A stretch of 64,000 nucleotides of DNA from Streptomyces lydicus (GCF_001729485.1 NZ_CP017157.1:1798001-1862000); one strand, 5' to 3'. Positions 42,001 to 50,826 are shown, counted from the first letter of the stretch. Translations and numbers: made by a program. Notes: generated from the letters alone by a model not told the origin.

Positions 42001-42401
42001 CGGACCTGTTCGTCGGGCTGCTGGAAAGCGCGTTGATCTCGCTGGACCTGGACGACGGGCACCGCGACGAGGGACTGCTGACGCGCTTCCGGGCGGCCCT
42101 GGAGATGCTGCAGGACCGGCTGGCCCTGATGGTCGCCCCGGACCTGCCGGTGGTCCAGCTCCTCACCGGCGCACGGGTGTTGATGGCCGTACGCGGTGCG
42201 CCGGCCGGCCGGGACGCGGCGCGCCTGGTCGGTGCGTACGACGCGCTGCGGGCCGCCACGCACGTACCGGCGCTGATCGTGCGCGACGACCGGGCCCGTA
42301 CGGAGGCGGCGGTGCGGGCGATGCTGGACGAGGCCGTGTTCGAGAAGGCGTACGCCGAAGGCGGTGGCCTTTCTCTCGAAGAGGCCACCGCCCTCATCTG
42401 A
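39033..42401 (+). CDS. Large SARP/AfsR-like regulator with BTAD, NB-ARC and TPR regions
   Basis: A 1122-residue regulator. Residues about 7-95 are an OmpR-like DNA-binding domain (YGILGTTQAGRADGTPVAVG, RALTPDVLIADVWG) and 100-245 the bacterial transcriptional activation domain (HPLDEPLQALRLRALRAAGR). After a Pro/Ala linker, the NB-ARC ATPase has P-loop LGPGGAGKTRL (about 303-313), Walker B RRMLLVLDNCEHV and the sensor VLATSREPLAVPGE. The remaining 550 residues are TPR-like helices. AfsR-type proteins activate secondary-metabolite genes on ATP binding. No biosynthetic cluster is visible; the convergent exporter is the only candidate neighbour. TTG 39033 has GAAGGA upstream; GTG 39051 is a possible leaderless alternative. 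Confidence 0.92.
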   Translation: MDDNGPVRYGILGTTQAGRADGTPVAVGGARLRALLAAFALRPGRALTPDVLIADVWGMDPPADAAGALQALVGRLRRALGRDAIASVDGGYRLCAEPDAVDLHRFERLAADGERALAEADPDRAAAVLDEALGLWRGPALADLPEPGVEAARAESRRLDVQRTRLAADLALGRPDRALPTLLALCRDHPLDEPLQALRLRALRAAGRGAEALAAYEEIRTDLADRLGADPGPELRALHGELLRPQPAVAPAPPAPAPAAAAPAPAAAPPGNLRARLTSFVGRDADLVALRSDLTEHRLVTLLGPGGAGKTRLSQEGAESAVAAQPDAWPHGVWLAELAPVDDPQTVPEAVLTALGARETVVRGTTSEGLRAATDPTALNPLGRLAEHCAGRRMLLVLDNCEHVIDAAAQLVERLLADCPGVTVLATSREPLAVPGEVLRPVEPLPDPVALRLLADRGAAARPGFRVADDPAACTEICRRLDGLPLAVELAAARLRLLTPRQLADRLDDRFRLLTSGSRTLLPRQQTLRAVVDWSWDLTDEPERAVLRRLSVFAGGCDLAAAEEVCAGDGVEGYEVAGLLGSLIDKSLVVAAPTGTGSGTGPGGQMRYRLLETVGEYAAERLDEAGERAATEHRHLVAYRELARTRDPLLRGPGQRAAMEQLELEHDNLRTALRRAVAAGDEHEALCLVLSLHWFWWLRDHRSDARHWALAVAALGPNPFLPPVEPAPELYERPIDAPPPMAPEQLLEARREVRLVALSSMDSDIEALGRPEVQDELAGILAAYRIGMPQTCKVPGVMWHYAVLLTGHFEELAELIDSAVAACRELGYAWELAYVLQLRSKIFNDRPGKLPRAARDSDEALQIFLRVGDAWGAAEALAGRAETHEKRGAYEPAAADLRAAMEHAERLGAHGQTLLLRCRLGAVLIENGQGDAGERMLREVLVTAAKGNSGRDTEPFARMTLAMRLTMTGRYDEARSELNAVRELFTPRAPDLFVGLLESALISLDLDDGHRDEGLLTRFRAALEMLQDRLALMVAPDLPVVQLLTGARVLMAVRGAPAGRDAARLVGAYDALRAATHVPALIVRDDRARTEAAVRAMLDEAVFEKAYAEGGGLSLEEATALI

Positions 42402-42420
42402 CGCGAGCCGGGCGAAGGGC

Positions 42421-42449
42421 CGTCCCGCAGGGAAGCCCCCTGCGGGACG
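42421..42449. terminator. Bidirectional terminator between AfsR-like and ABC genes
   Basis: A perfect 12-pair stem (CGTCCCGCAGGG and CCCTGCGGGACG) with loop AAGCC separates convergent genes. A second inverted repeat, GGCGGTGGCC (42361-42370) and GGCCACCGCC (42382-42391), lies inside the end of the AfsR-like coding region. Confidence 0.85.
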
Positions 42450-42453
42450 CACG

Positions 42454-43284
42454 TCAGGTCTTGCTGCGGAACTTGGCGACCGCGAGCGGCATGGTGACGG
42501 CGGTGATGCCGACCGCCCAGCCGAGGGTGATCAGCGCCGGATGGGCCACCGCACCGTGGCCGTCGAACAACGCACGGGCCGCGTCCGCCAGTTGGGACAG
42601 CGGGTTGACCTCGGTGAAGCCCCGCAGCCAGCCGGGCATCGACGTCGTCGGCACGAAGATCGACGAGCCGAACTGCAGCGGCATCAGCACGATCATCGCC
42701 ATGCCCTGCACCGCCTGAGGGGTCTTCACGGAGAGTCCCAGCAGGATGAAGATCCACATCAGCGCCACGCCGAAGACGGTGGTCAGCACGATCGCGGCGA
42801 GGAACTCCAGCACACCGCCGTGGATCTCCATGCCGAGCAGGAAGCCCATGCCGAGCAGGATCGCGGTGGCGATCAGCATCCGGCCGATCTCGACGACGAT
42901 CTTGGCTATCAAGACCGAGGACCGGGCGATGGGCATCGTCCGGAAGCGGTCCATCACGCCCTTGCGGAAGTCCTCGTTGACGCCGCTGCCCACCGCCATG
43001 GCGATGTTCATGCCCATCATCGTCATCATGCCGGGCACCAGCCGCTGGATGTAGTCCACCTGGTGGCCGACGCCGGCGATCGCGCCACCGAAGACATAGG
43101 TGAACAGCAGGATGAAGACGATCGGCATCAGCAGGACGTCGAACATCGACTCCGGATCGTGCTTGATCTGCAGGGCGTTGCGCCGCACCAGGGCACCGAT
43201 GTGCCGCAGGTTGTTGCGCAGCCCGATCCGGCCCTCGTCCGCGCCGGTCCTGGTCAGCGGCGCCGTCATCGTCGCGGCACTCAT
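42454..43284 (-). CDS. ABC-2 type export permease (DrrB-like)
   Basis: A 276-residue membrane protein with six helices: FDVLLMPIVFILLFTYVFGG is the first. The DrrB-type signature VDYIQRLVPGMMTMMGMNIA precedes VNEDFRKGVMDRFRTMPIAR. Such permeases export antibiotics or lipids with their partner ATPase. The start (43284) overlaps the ATPase stop by ATGA, so the two are cotranslated. Confidence 0.92.
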   Translation of the reverse strand: MSAATMTAPLTRTGADEGRIGLRNNLRHIGALVRRNALQIKHDPESMFDVLLMPIVFILLFTYVFGGAIAGVGHQVDYIQRLVPGMMTMMGMNIAMAVGSGVNEDFRKGVMDRFRTMPIARSSVLIAKIVVEIGRMLIATAILLGMGFLLGMEIHGGVLEFLAAIVLTTVFGVALMWIFILLGLSVKTPQAVQGMAMIVLMPLQFGSSIFVPTTSMPGWLRGFTEVNPLSQLADAARALFDGHGAVAHPALITLGWAVGITAVTMPLAVAKFRSKT

Positions 43285-44318
43285 GCCGTCACCTCCGCGT
43301 ACTGCTGGTCGGTGGCGTCGTCGGCCGGGCCGCCGTCCGCCGTGTCGGACGTCTTCTGGCCCGTGATGGCCAGGAACACCTCGTCCAGGCTGGGCAGATG
43401 GGTGGAGATCCCGGCGAGCGCGAAGCCCCGCTGGCCGAGCACGTTGACCACCGCGGTCAGCTGCTCGTCGCTGATGATCGGGACATTGACCACACCCCCG
43501 TCGTGGTCGGCCGTGGCGCCCGCGATGCCGTCCAGACCGGCCTGCGCGATGGCGCCGACCATCCGGTCCAGCTCGCCCGCGTCGCTCGGCCGGATCTGCA
43601 GCGTCCGCCCGCCGACCTTCGCCTTGAGCTCGTCGACCCGGCCCTCGGCGATCACCCGGCCGCGGTCGATCACGGTCAGCTCGTTCGCCAACTGCTCGGC
43701 CTCTTCCATGTACTGCGTGGTCAGCAGCACCGTCGCGCCCTCGCGCACCATCCGCTGGACCTCCTCCCACACCTCGTTGCGGGTGCGGGGGTCCAGGCCG
43801 GTGGTCGGCTCGTCCAGATAGAGGACGGCCGGGCGGCCGATCATCGAGGCGGCCAGGTCCAGCCGCCGGCGCATACCGCCCGAGTACTTGGCCGCGGGCC
43901 GCTTGGCGGCCTCGGTCAGCGAGAACCGCTCCAGCATCTCGTCCGCGCGGCCGCGGGCGTCCTTGCGGGACAGATCGAGCAGCCGCCCGATCATGTACAG
44001 GTTCTCCCAGCCGGAGAGCTTCTCGTCGACCGAGGCGTACTGCCCGGTCAGGCCGATCGTGCGGCGCAGCGCGCGGGGCTGGCGCACCACGTCGTAGCCC
44101 GCCACCACGGCGTGGCCGGCGTCCGGCACCAGGAGGGTGGACAGGCACCGCACGAGCGTCGTCTTGCCGGCCCCGTTGGGACCGAGCACGCCGAGCACGG
44201 TGCCTTCCTTCACGTCCAGGTCCACCCCGTCGACGGCCTTGACCTCGCCGAAGTGCTTGACCAGCCCGCGCACCTCCACGGCGTTGCCGCCCTTGGTGGA
44301 TATCGTCTGTCGCGTCAT
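43281..44318 (-). CDS. DrrA-type ABC exporter ATPase
   Basis: A 345-residue ATP-binding subunit. Walker A is GVLGPNGAGKTTLVRCL, the signature motif KYSGGMRRRLDLA and Walker B VLYLDEPTTGLDP, with the H-loop replaced by TTQYMEEAEQLA as in daunorubicin-type exporters. The C-terminal 100 residues are the DrrA-specific extension (TLQIRPSDAGELDRM, SLDEVFLAITGQK). It is the first gene of a two-gene exporter operon convergent with the AfsR-like regulator. Upstream the plus strand has the direct repeat CCGATA-CGTTT-CCGATA (44353-44369), which may be an operator. Confidence 0.94.
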   Translation of the reverse strand: MTRQTISTKGGNAVEVRGLVKHFGEVKAVDGVDLDVKEGTVLGVLGPNGAGKTTLVRCLSTLLVPDAGHAVVAGYDVVRQPRALRRTIGLTGQYASVDEKLSGWENLYMIGRLLDLSRKDARGRADEMLERFSLTEAAKRPAAKYSGGMRRRLDLAASMIGRPAVLYLDEPTTGLDPRTRNEVWEEVQRMVREGATVLLTTQYMEEAEQLANELTVIDRGRVIAEGRVDELKAKVGGRTLQIRPSDAGELDRMVGAIAQAGLDGIAGATADHDGGVVNVPIISDEQLTAVVNVLGQRGFALAGISTHLPSLDEVFLAITGQKTSDTADGGPADDATDQQYAEVTA

Positions 44319-44378
44319 GGCCCTTACGGTGCCAGCGGCTACCGACAGCGCGCCGATACGTTTCCGATAGGCGTCCCA

Positions 44379-44756
44379 CGTTTTTGTCTGTCCCGCCGTG
44401 TTTCGTCTCGCCGTTGCGCCTGCGGCGGGCGTGGGTGGTCGGGTGCGGTGCCGCTCCTCCGGACTTCGTCCTGCGGCGCGACCCCTCCCGTAGTGGGTGG
44501 AAAAAGGCCGGTGGGGGCGGGCGTCGTTACTGACGCTCGCCCCCACCGGCCTTCAACTTTTCCTCCCGCGGGAGGGGCCGGACCGCAGGACGAAGTCCGG
44601 AGGGCCGGCACCGCACCCGACAACAACCCGGCCCGCCGCAGGCGCAACGGCGGGGAAGCCGAAGACGTGGGCGGCAGCAAAGCGCAGCGGAAGGGCCCGC
44701 CGCAGGCGCCACGGCGAACAACCACCACGGCGGGACGGACAACAACGTGGGCCGAA
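44379..44756. repeat. Long inverted repeat, two facing copies of an intergenic repeat family
   Basis: The left arm (44379-44503) and right arm (44554 to about 44750) are diverged reverse complements around a central hairpin. The right arm shares blocks GCAGGACGAAGTCCGGAGG, GGCACCGCACCCGAC, CCCGCCGCAGGCG and CACGGCGGGA with the copy at 63371-63558. It shows a loose internal repeat: an ACGGCGGGGAAGCCGAAGAC block is echoed about 60-90 bases on by CACGGCGGGACGGACAACA. Out-of-frame ORFs across it are spurious. The whole 438-base gap between the ABC and panB genes is this repeat and a short promoter region. Confidence 0.8.
44504..44553. terminator. Central bidirectional hairpin of the long inverted repeat
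   Basis: A 22-base stem (left arm from AAGGCCGGTGGGGGCG to GCGTC; right arm from GACGC to CACCGGCCTT) with one mismatch and a GTTACT loop. It is flanked by A runs on the left and T-rich sequence on the right. It is a good terminator in both directions. Confidence 0.85.
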
Positions 44757-45617
44757 TCAGTGGAACGTATGCGCGGGGGCAGGGAACGTGCCCCCCACGA
44801 CCTCCTCCGCGAATGCCTTTGCCGCGTCGCCGAGCAGGTCCCGCAGTTGCAGGTACTGCTTGACGAACTTCGGTACATGGCCGGCGGTCATGCCGGCCAT
44901 GTCGGTCCACACCAGGACCTGCGCGTCGCAGTCCAGGCCCGCGCCGATGCCGACGGTCGGGATGTGCAGCGAACGGGTGACCTCGGCGGCCAGTTCGGCC
45001 GGTACGGCCTCCAGGACGACCGCGAACGCCCCGGCGTCCTGCACCGCCTTGGCGTCCCGCAGCAGCTGCTGGGCGGCTTCCTCGCCGCGGCCCTGCACGG
45101 GGTAGCCGCCGAAGGCGTTGACCGACTGCGGGGTGAGTCCGACGTGCGCCATCACCGGGATGCCGGAGGAGACCAGGAGTTCCACCTGGTCGGCGGAGCG
45201 CTCACCGCCCTCCAGCTTGACCGCGCCGACCCCGGCCTCCTTCATCAGCCGGGTGGCGTTGCGCAGCGCCTGCACCGGGCCTTCCTGGTACGAGCCGAAC
45301 GGCAGGTCGCCGACGACGAGGCTGCGCTTGGTGCCCCGTACGACCGCGGCGGACAGCAGGGTGATCTCGTCCATGGTGACCGGCACCGTGGAGTCGTAGC
45401 CGAGGTGGCAGTTGCCCATCGAGTCGCCGACGAGCAGGACGGGGATGCCGGCCTCGTCGAAGACGGAGGCGGTCATCGCGTCGTACGCGGTGAGCATGGG
45501 CCACTTCTCGCCGCGTTCCTTGGCGGCGGCGATGTCGCGCACGGTGATCCGGCGCGAGCTCGTTCCCCCGTAGAGCGACTTGGGGACCGGCTTCTGGGCA
45601 GGCGAAGGCTGCGTCAT
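44757..45617 (-). CDS. panB: 3-methyl-2-oxobutanoate hydroxymethyltransferase
   Basis: A 286-residue PanB: first committed enzyme of pantothenate synthesis, adding a hydroxymethyl group from methylene-tetrahydrofolate to ketoisovalerate. Diagnostic segments are [71 protein letters not shown] and [10 protein letters not shown] (catalytic Glu). An approximately 20-residue N-terminal extension is common in actinomycetes. Stands alone. Confidence 0.96.
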   Translation of the reverse strand: MTQPSPAQKPVPKSLYGGTSSRRITVRDIAAAKERGEKWPMLTAYDAMTASVFDEAGIPVLLVGDSMGNCHLGYDSTVPVTMDEITLLSAAVVRGTKRSLVVGDLPFGSYQEGPVQALRNATRLMKEAGVGAVKLEGGERSADQVELLVSSGIPVMAHVGLTPQSVNAFGGYPVQGRGEEAAQQLLRDAKAVQDAGAFAVVLEAVPAELAAEVTRSLHIPTVGIGAGLDCDAQVLVWTDMAGMTAGHVPKFVKQYLQLRDLLGDAAKAFAEEVVGGTFPAPAHTFH

Positions 45618-45799
45618 GGTGACGGCTCCTGTTCGTCATCTCGAGGCACCCTGACGGTGTCCCCGGACTCCCCACCATGCTGGCACGGCCCGCGCGCAAA
45701 GGAAAAGGGGAGCGACGCCGGGCCGGCTGTGACGCCCGTCCCGGTTTGCGGCACGGCCTGCCCCGGATTGTCCCGGTCCGCGGATGCTCCGGTCGGGAG

Positions 45800-45828
45800 T
45801 TTCGATACGGAACGGACCCGTATCGAAA
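45800..45828. promoter_or_regulatory. Perfect palindromic operator upstream of DHA2 exporter
   Basis: Arms TTTCGATACGG (45800-45810) and CCGTATCGAAA (45818-45828) flank a 7-base centre (AACGGAC). It lies 17 bases before the exporter start codon and fits a site for the TetR protein encoded at the end of the same operon. Confidence 0.8.
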
Positions 45829-45844
45829 AGCGTAAGGTGCCGTC

Positions 45845-47464
45845 ATGGCCACCTCCTCCACCCCGCCCGGCGGGCCGCCCGTCCGCCAGGTCCCCGACCG
45901 CATCCACCGCCGTCGCTGGGCGATCCTCTACACGCTCATGCTCAGCCTGCTGATCGTGGTGCTGGACAACTCCATCCTGAACGTCGCCATGAAGACGATC
46001 GCCACGCCACGCCCCACCGGTCTCGGTGCCACCCAGAGCGAGCTGGAGTGGGCGATCAACGCCTACACGCTGGTCTTCGCCGGGCTGCTGTTCACCTCCG
46101 GCCTGCTCGGGGACCGCCTGGGCCGCAAGAAGATGCTGCTGTTCGGCCTGGCGGTGTTCGGCGCCGGCTCGGTGCTCGCCGCGTTCGCCGGGTCGCCCAC
46201 CCAGCTGATCGCCTTCCGCGCCGTGATGGGTCTGGGCGGCGCCTTCGTCATGCCGGCCACCCTCGCCGTCCTGATGAACGTCTTCGAGCGCGACGAGCAG
46301 CCCCGGGCGATCGGCATCTGGGCCGGTGGCGTGGGCCTGGCCATCGCGATCGGCCCGATCGCCGGCGGTCTGCTGCTCGACCGCTTCTGGTGGGGCTCGG
46401 TCTTCCTGGTCAACGTCCCCATCGTGCTGATCGCACTGATCGCGATGCTGGTCCTGGTGCCCGACTCCCGGGACCCGGCGCCCGGCCGGATGGACCCGGT
46501 CGGGGTGCTGCTGTCCGTCGTCGGCCTGGTCCTGCTGGTCTACGGGATCATCAAGGGCGGGCAGCTCGCCGACTTCACCGACCCGCAGGTGGTCGGCACG
46601 GTCGCCGGCGGCCTGGTGGTGCTCGGGGTGTTCGTGGTGCACCAGAAGCGCAGCGACCATCCGTCGATCGACATCGGCTACTTCCGCAAACCCGCCTTCT
46701 CCGCCGCCGTGGCCGCCATCGCGCTGGTCTTCTTCTCGCTGATGGGCGTCACGTTCTTCATCGTCTTCTACGTGCAGAGCGTGCGCGGCTACAGCCCGCT
46801 GCAGGCGGGGGTGCTGATCCTGCCGCTGGCCGCGGCCCAGTTGATCTTCGCGCCGCGGGCCCGGCTGGCCGTGGACCGCTTCGGCGCCCGCGCGGTGTGC
46901 ACCTTCAGCATGTTCGTGGTGGCCGACACCATGGTGGGACTGCTACTGCTGGACACCGACACCCCGCTCTGGGTCATGGAGGCGCTGTTCTTCCTCCAGG
47001 GCGCCGGGATGGCGCACATCATGCCGCCGGTCACCGTCGCGATCATGCAGTCGCTGCCGCGGGAGAAGGCCGGCTCCGGCTCCGCGCTCAACAACGTCTT
47101 CCGGCAGGTCGGCGGCACCCTCGGCGTCGCCGTCCTAGGCTCACTGCTCTCCACCACCTACCGCGACCGGATCCAGGGCCGGCTCGACGCGCTGCCCGGC
47201 CTGCCGGCCGCGGCCCGGCACGCGGCCGGCGAGTCCATCGAGGCGACCCTCGGTCTCGCGGCCCGGATGGGCCCGGCCGGCCGCCCGCTGGCCGCCGCGG
47301 CCGACCAGGCGTTCCTGCACGCCATGCACGTCACCGCACTCGGTTCGGCCACGGTTTCGATCTTCGGTGCGCTCGTCGTGCTGGCGTTCCTGCCGGGCAA
47401 AATGGAACCGGCGCCGCAGCCGGCGGAGCCGCGGGACGAGCGGAAGGCGGGCGCAGCGAGATGA
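45845..47464 (+). CDS. DHA2-family multidrug exporter (EmrB/QacA type)
   Basis: A 539-residue protein with 14 helices. Landmarks are [15 protein letters not shown] (motif D1), [20 protein letters not shown] then [11 protein letters not shown] (motif A), [20 protein letters not shown] (motif B) and [20 protein letters not shown] (motif C, antiporter). Such proteins expel drugs with proton exchange. AAGGTG lies before the ATG. The downstream TetR gene overlaps by ATGA, and the strong palindrome before the ATG points to autoregulated, drug-inducible expression. Confidence 0.94.
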   Translation: MATSSTPPGGPPVRQVPDRIHRRRWAILYTLMLSLLIVVLDNSILNVAMKTIATPRPTGLGATQSELEWAINAYTLVFAGLLFTSGLLGDRLGRKKMLLFGLAVFGAGSVLAAFAGSPTQLIAFRAVMGLGGAFVMPATLAVLMNVFERDEQPRAIGIWAGGVGLAIAIGPIAGGLLLDRFWWGSVFLVNVPIVLIALIAMLVLVPDSRDPAPGRMDPVGVLLSVVGLVLLVYGIIKGGQLADFTDPQVVGTVAGGLVVLGVFVVHQKRSDHPSIDIGYFRKPAFSAAVAAIALVFFSLMGVTFFIVFYVQSVRGYSPLQAGVLILPLAAAQLIFAPRARLAVDRFGARAVCTFSMFVVADTMVGLLLLDTDTPLWVMEALFFLQGAGMAHIMPPVTVAIMQSLPREKAGSGSALNNVFRQVGGTLGVAVLGSLLSTTYRDRIQGRLDALPGLPAAARHAAGESIEATLGLAARMGPAGRPLAAAADQAFLHAMHVTALGSATVSIFGALVVLAFLPGKMEPAPQPAEPRDERKAGAAR

Positions 47465-48123
47465 GCCGGGCGGCGGAGGACCCCGAGGTGGCGGCGGCCG
47501 GGACGCGGCCGGGGCCGGCCGCCCCGGGGGGCCGCGGCCGGCCGCGCAGCGCCACGGCCGACTCCGCCATCATCGAGGCCGTGCTGCGCCTCATCGAGGA
47601 CGGCGTCTCCATAGGCGAGCTGTCCATGGAGCGGATCGCGCGCGAGGCCGGCGTCGGCAAGGCCACCGTCTACCGCCGCTGGCCCGGCAAGAGCGCCCTG
47701 ATGCTCGACGTGATGCGGTCCCTGGACGCCCAGGGCCCCCGGCTGGACGGCGCCTCGGTACGCGACGACCTGGTCTCCCTCATGGAGTTCCTGCGCCGCC
47801 GGGGCCTGGCCAAGCGCGGCTCCGCGCTGCTGCGGGCGGTCGTCGCCCACGTCCAGGCGCAGCCCGAGCTGTGGGCCGAGTACCACGAGACGGTGCTGCG
47901 GGCCCGCCACGAGGCGCTGCTCGGCGTGCTGCGGCGCGGCATGGCCAACGGCGAGATCCGCGCCGACCGTGACCCGGAGACCCTCGCCGACCTCTTCGTC
48001 GGTCCGATGCTGGCCCGCGCGCTCCGCCACGAGTGGAAGGAGCTGCCCGAGGGGTTCGCCGAGGACGTCGTCGACACGGTCCTGGAAGGCGTACGGCCCG
48101 GTCCGCGGGCCGTCGCGGGCTGA
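47461..48123 (+). CDS. TetR-family repressor of the DHA2 exporter
   Basis: A 220-residue protein. After an Ala/Pro/Gly-rich lead, the DNA-binding domain spans about residues 30-80: [40 protein letters not shown] and [13 protein letters not shown]. The C-terminal region ([40 protein letters not shown]) is the TetR_C_11-like ligand pocket. It is cotranslated with the exporter (ATGA), so both are probably held by the operator at 45800-45828. Confidence 0.92.
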   Translation: MSRAAEDPEVAAAGTRPGPAAPGGRGRPRSATADSAIIEAVLRLIEDGVSIGELSMERIAREAGVGKATVYRRWPGKSALMLDVMRSLDAQGPRLDGASVRDDLVSLMEFLRRRGLAKRGSALLRAVVAHVQAQPELWAEYHETVLRARHEALLGVLRRGMANGEIRADRDPETLADLFVGPMLARALRHEWKELPEGFAEDVVDTVLEGVRPGPRAVAG

Positions 48124-48383
48124 ATCCGGCGCCCGCTCCGGGGAGTTGGCGCCCGGCCCGGCCGGCGCGCGACCGTCCCGCGCCACCGGCCCGTATGACC
48201 GGACGATGCCCGTTCTGTCACAGCCGCCGTCACGATCCCCCGGGCCGGAACCCCGACCCCGCGCCGTGCCGTCCTCCCCTGCGACAAGGCGCAGCACGAA
48301 TCTAAGAAAGCGCATTACGGCCATCGCCTAGGGTCGTGGATCACAGGCGAGGCGCACCGGAGCAAGGCAGTGAGGACAGCTAC

Positions 48384-49403
48384 ATGGCGCAGGCATACAT
48401 GACGGAGCCGGGACAGGGACAGGGGCCCGGACGGGCCGGTTCCCGGGCCGAACGCCTGCGGAACTGGTGGCGCCCGGAGGGCATGTGGCGGCGCGGCCTG
48501 GTGCTCGCGGTGCTCGCCGTGCTGCTCGGGCTGCTGATGATCCTGCACGCCAGGATTCCCAACGCGGTCGGCAACCTGGGCAGTCTGCTGGAGACCTTCC
48601 TGCCGTGGCTGGGGCTGGGCATCCCGCTGCTGCTGCTCTGCGCGGTCCTGCGCCGCTCCACGACCGCGCTGATCGCGCTGGTCCTGCCGGCCTTCGCGTG
48701 GATCAACCTCTTCGGCGGGCAGCTCACCGACAAGGCCGGCGCCGGCGGCAACCTCACCGTCGTCAGCCACAACGTCAACGCCGACAACCCCGACCCGGCG
48801 GCCACCGCCCGGGACATCGTGGCGTCCGGCGCCGACGTGGTGGCCCTGGAGGAGCTGACCGGCCAGGCGCTGCCCAGCTACCGCAAGGGCCTGGCCGAGG
48901 CGTACCCGTACCACACGGTCGAGGGCACCGTCGGGCTGTGGAGCAAGCGCCCGCTGACCGACACCAGGCCGGTGGACATCAAGATGGGCTGGACCCGCGC
49001 GCTGCGCGCCACCGTCACCGCCCCCGACGGCCGGCAGTTCGCGGTCTACGTCGCGCACCTGCCGTCGGTGCGGGTCAAGGTCGAGGCCGGCTTCACCGCC
49101 AATCAGCGCGACGGCAGCGCCGCCGCGCTGGGGGAGGCGATCGCCGCCGACCCGGTGAAGAAGGTCATGCTGCTCGGCGACCTCAACGGCACCATGAACG
49201 ACCGCTCGCTCGCCCCGGTGACCTCGCAGATGCGCTCCGCGCAGGGCGCGGCCGGTGACGGCTTCGGCTTCAGCTGGCCGGCGTCGTTCCCGATGGCCCG
49301 GATCGACCAGATCATGATGAAGGGGATGGATCCGGTCAAGGCGTGGGTGATGCCGTCGACCGGCAGCGACCATCTGCCGGTCGCCGCGTCCGTGAAGATC
49401 TGA
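48384..49403 (+). CDS. Membrane-anchored endonuclease/exonuclease/phosphatase-family hydrolase
   Basis: A 339-residue protein. Residues about 1-45 are cytoplasmic and Gly/Gln-rich. Three membrane helices (GLVLAVLAVLLGLLMILHA, PWLGLGIPLLLLCAVL, ALIALVLPAFAWINLFGG) lie at about 45-120. The outer EEP domain follows: VVSHNVNADN, DVVALEELTG (catalytic Glu), AVYVAHLPS, KVMLLGDLNGTMND and STGSDHLPV (catalytic His). Substrates of the family range from DNA to phosphodiesters and sphingomyelin; the substrate here is unknown. I chose ATG 48384 rather than the longer frame from 48336. Transcribed alone. Confidence 0.88.
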   Translation: MAQAYMTEPGQGQGPGRAGSRAERLRNWWRPEGMWRRGLVLAVLAVLLGLLMILHARIPNAVGNLGSLLETFLPWLGLGIPLLLLCAVLRRSTTALIALVLPAFAWINLFGGQLTDKAGAGGNLTVVSHNVNADNPDPAATARDIVASGADVVALEELTGQALPSYRKGLAEAYPYHTVEGTVGLWSKRPLTDTRPVDIKMGWTRALRATVTAPDGRQFAVYVAHLPSVRVKVEAGFTANQRDGSAAALGEAIAADPVKKVMLLGDLNGTMNDRSLAPVTSQMRSAQGAAGDGFGFSWPASFPMARIDQIMMKGMDPVKAWVMPSTGSDHLPVAASVKI

Positions 49404-49487
49404 CCTGCGCCGACGAGCGGGGAACGGGACCGACGCGGGCTCGTAACGTCCCGTTCCCCCGTCGGAATACTGGGCCTGCGACACTTT

Positions 49488-49527
49488 GTTCCGTAAGAGA
49501 ACTTAACCGGAAGTCCTTGTACGGAAC
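49488..49527 (+). promoter_or_regulatory. Nested hairpin in the exporter leader
   Basis: The outer arms GTTCCGTA (49488-49495) and TACGGAAC (49520-49527) enclose the inner arms ACTT and AAGT. A six-codon ORF, MFRKRT (TTG 49486 to TAA 49506), overlaps the left arm. The hairpin ends 24 bases before the exporter ATG. It could be an attenuator of the kind seen before antibiotic-resistance genes, or an operator. Confidence 0.4.
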
Positions 49528-49551
49528 GTCCCCCGAAAGGTCCAGGTCTTC

Positions 49552-50772
49552 ATGCCCTTGGCTCTGCTCGCACTCGCGATCTCGGCCTTCGGTATCGGCA
49601 CCACGGAATTCGTGATGATGGGCCTGCTGCCCAACGTCGCGGACGACCTGGGCACCTCGGTGCCCACCGCCGGCTACCTCGTCTCCGCCTACGCCCTCGG
49701 CGTCGTCATCGGCGCCCCGCTCCTGACCGCGCTCGGCTCCCGCATCCCGCGCAAGCGGATGCTGGTCGCGCTGATGGCGGTCTTCACGGCAGGCAACCTC
49801 GCCTCCGCCCTGGCCCCCGACTTCGGCCTGCTGGTCGTGGGCCGGCTGCTGGCCGGCCTCCCGCACGGCGCGTTCTTCGGCGTCGGCGCGGTGGTCGCCG
49901 CCCGGCTGGTACGCGAGGGACGGCAGGCCCGCGCGGTCGCCACGATGTTCCTCGGCCTGACCATCGCCAACATCGTCGGCGTCCCCGCCGCGACCTCACT
50001 GGGCCAGCGGTTCGGCTGGCGCGCCACCTTCCTGATCGTCGCCGTCATCGGCCTGGTCGCGATGGCCTCCCTGGCCAAGCTGATCCCGCAGCTCCCGGCG
50101 GAGGAGCACACCGGCCTGCGGCGCGAACTGCGCGCCCTGGCCGACCGGCAGGTGCTGCTCGGCCTGCTCACCACCGTCTTCGGCTTCGCCGGCATCTTCG
50201 CCGTCTACAGCTACCTGGCCTCGATGATGACCCAGGTCACCGGCTTCGCCGAAGGGTCGGTCCCGCTGGTCCTCGCGCTCTTCGGCATCGGCATGACCCT
50301 CGGCGCGCTGGCCGCCGGCCCGCTCACCGACCGGGCGCTGCGGCCCACCCTCTACGGGTCCCTGGCGGCGCTCGCCCTGGTCCTGACCGCGTTCCACTTC
50401 ACCGCCCAGGTGAAGTGGGCCGCCCTGGTCACCGTCGTCCTCATCGGCGCCGTGGGCTTCCTGACCACGACCCCGCTGCAGATGCTGGTGATGAACAAGG
50501 CCCACCGGGCGCCCACCCTGGCCGCGGCCTCCAACCAGTCCGCGTTCAACCTGGCCAACGCCGGTGGCGCCTGGGCCGGCGGCCTGGCCCTGGCGGCCAA
50601 CTGGGGCTGGACCTCCCCGACGCTGGTGGGCGCGGTACTGGCGGCGCTCGGCCTGGCCGTCGCGGTGGTGGCGGGCCTGCTGGACCGGGGCACCCACGAC
50701 CCGTCCCGCATCGTGGCCCGCAGCGAGGACGCGGGCGCCACCGCGGCCGTCGGCGGCTCACGCCTCGGCTGA
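49552..50772 (+). CDS. MFS drug exporter, AraJ/Cmx (chloramphenicol-efflux)-like
   Basis: A 406-residue protein with 12 helices. The start MPLALLALAISAFGIGTTEF, continuing VMMGLLPNVADDL, and the loop SRIPRKRMLVALMAV are typical of the AraJ/Cmx branch. The motif GLPHGAFFGVGAVVAARLV is shared with chloramphenicol exporters. A chloramphenicol substrate is a suggestion only, because the branch includes sugar and purine exporters. The last 25 residues are polar. A hairpin leader and a GC-rich terminator frame the gene. Confidence 0.85.
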   Translation: MPLALLALAISAFGIGTTEFVMMGLLPNVADDLGTSVPTAGYLVSAYALGVVIGAPLLTALGSRIPRKRMLVALMAVFTAGNLASALAPDFGLLVVGRLLAGLPHGAFFGVGAVVAARLVREGRQARAVATMFLGLTIANIVGVPAATSLGQRFGWRATFLIVAVIGLVAMASLAKLIPQLPAEEHTGLRRELRALADRQVLLGLLTTVFGFAGIFAVYSYLASMMTQVTGFAEGSVPLVLALFGIGMTLGALAAGPLTDRALRPTLYGSLAALALVLTAFHFTAQVKWAALVTVVLIGAVGFLTTTPLQMLVMNKAHRAPTLAAASNQSAFNLANAGGAWAGGLALAANWGWTSPTLVGAVLAALGLAVAVVAGLLDRGTHDPSRIVARSEDAGATAAVGGSRLG

Positions 50773-50789
50773 CCGCGCACCCCGCCGCC

Positions 50790-50824
50790 GGGGCCGGGCC
50801 GGGCGGCTGCCCGGGGCCGGCCCC
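50790..50824. terminator. GC-rich hairpin between MFS and nadE
   Basis: GGGGCCGG pairs with CCGGCCCC around an inner GCCGGGC/GCCCGG stem with a GGCT loop, between convergent genes. Confidence 0.5.
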
Positions 50825-50826
50825 CG

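Noticed and set aside
42360..42391. Terminator inside the AfsR-like coding region
   Set aside because: The inverted repeat is inside the last codons; the intergenic 12-pair stem at 42421-42449 is the better terminator.
44339..44878. ORFs on both strands across the long inverted repeat
   Set aside because: Sequences such as LLRTSSCGAAPP come from the repeat itself, recur at the 63.4-kb copy, and have no ribosome-binding sites or domains.
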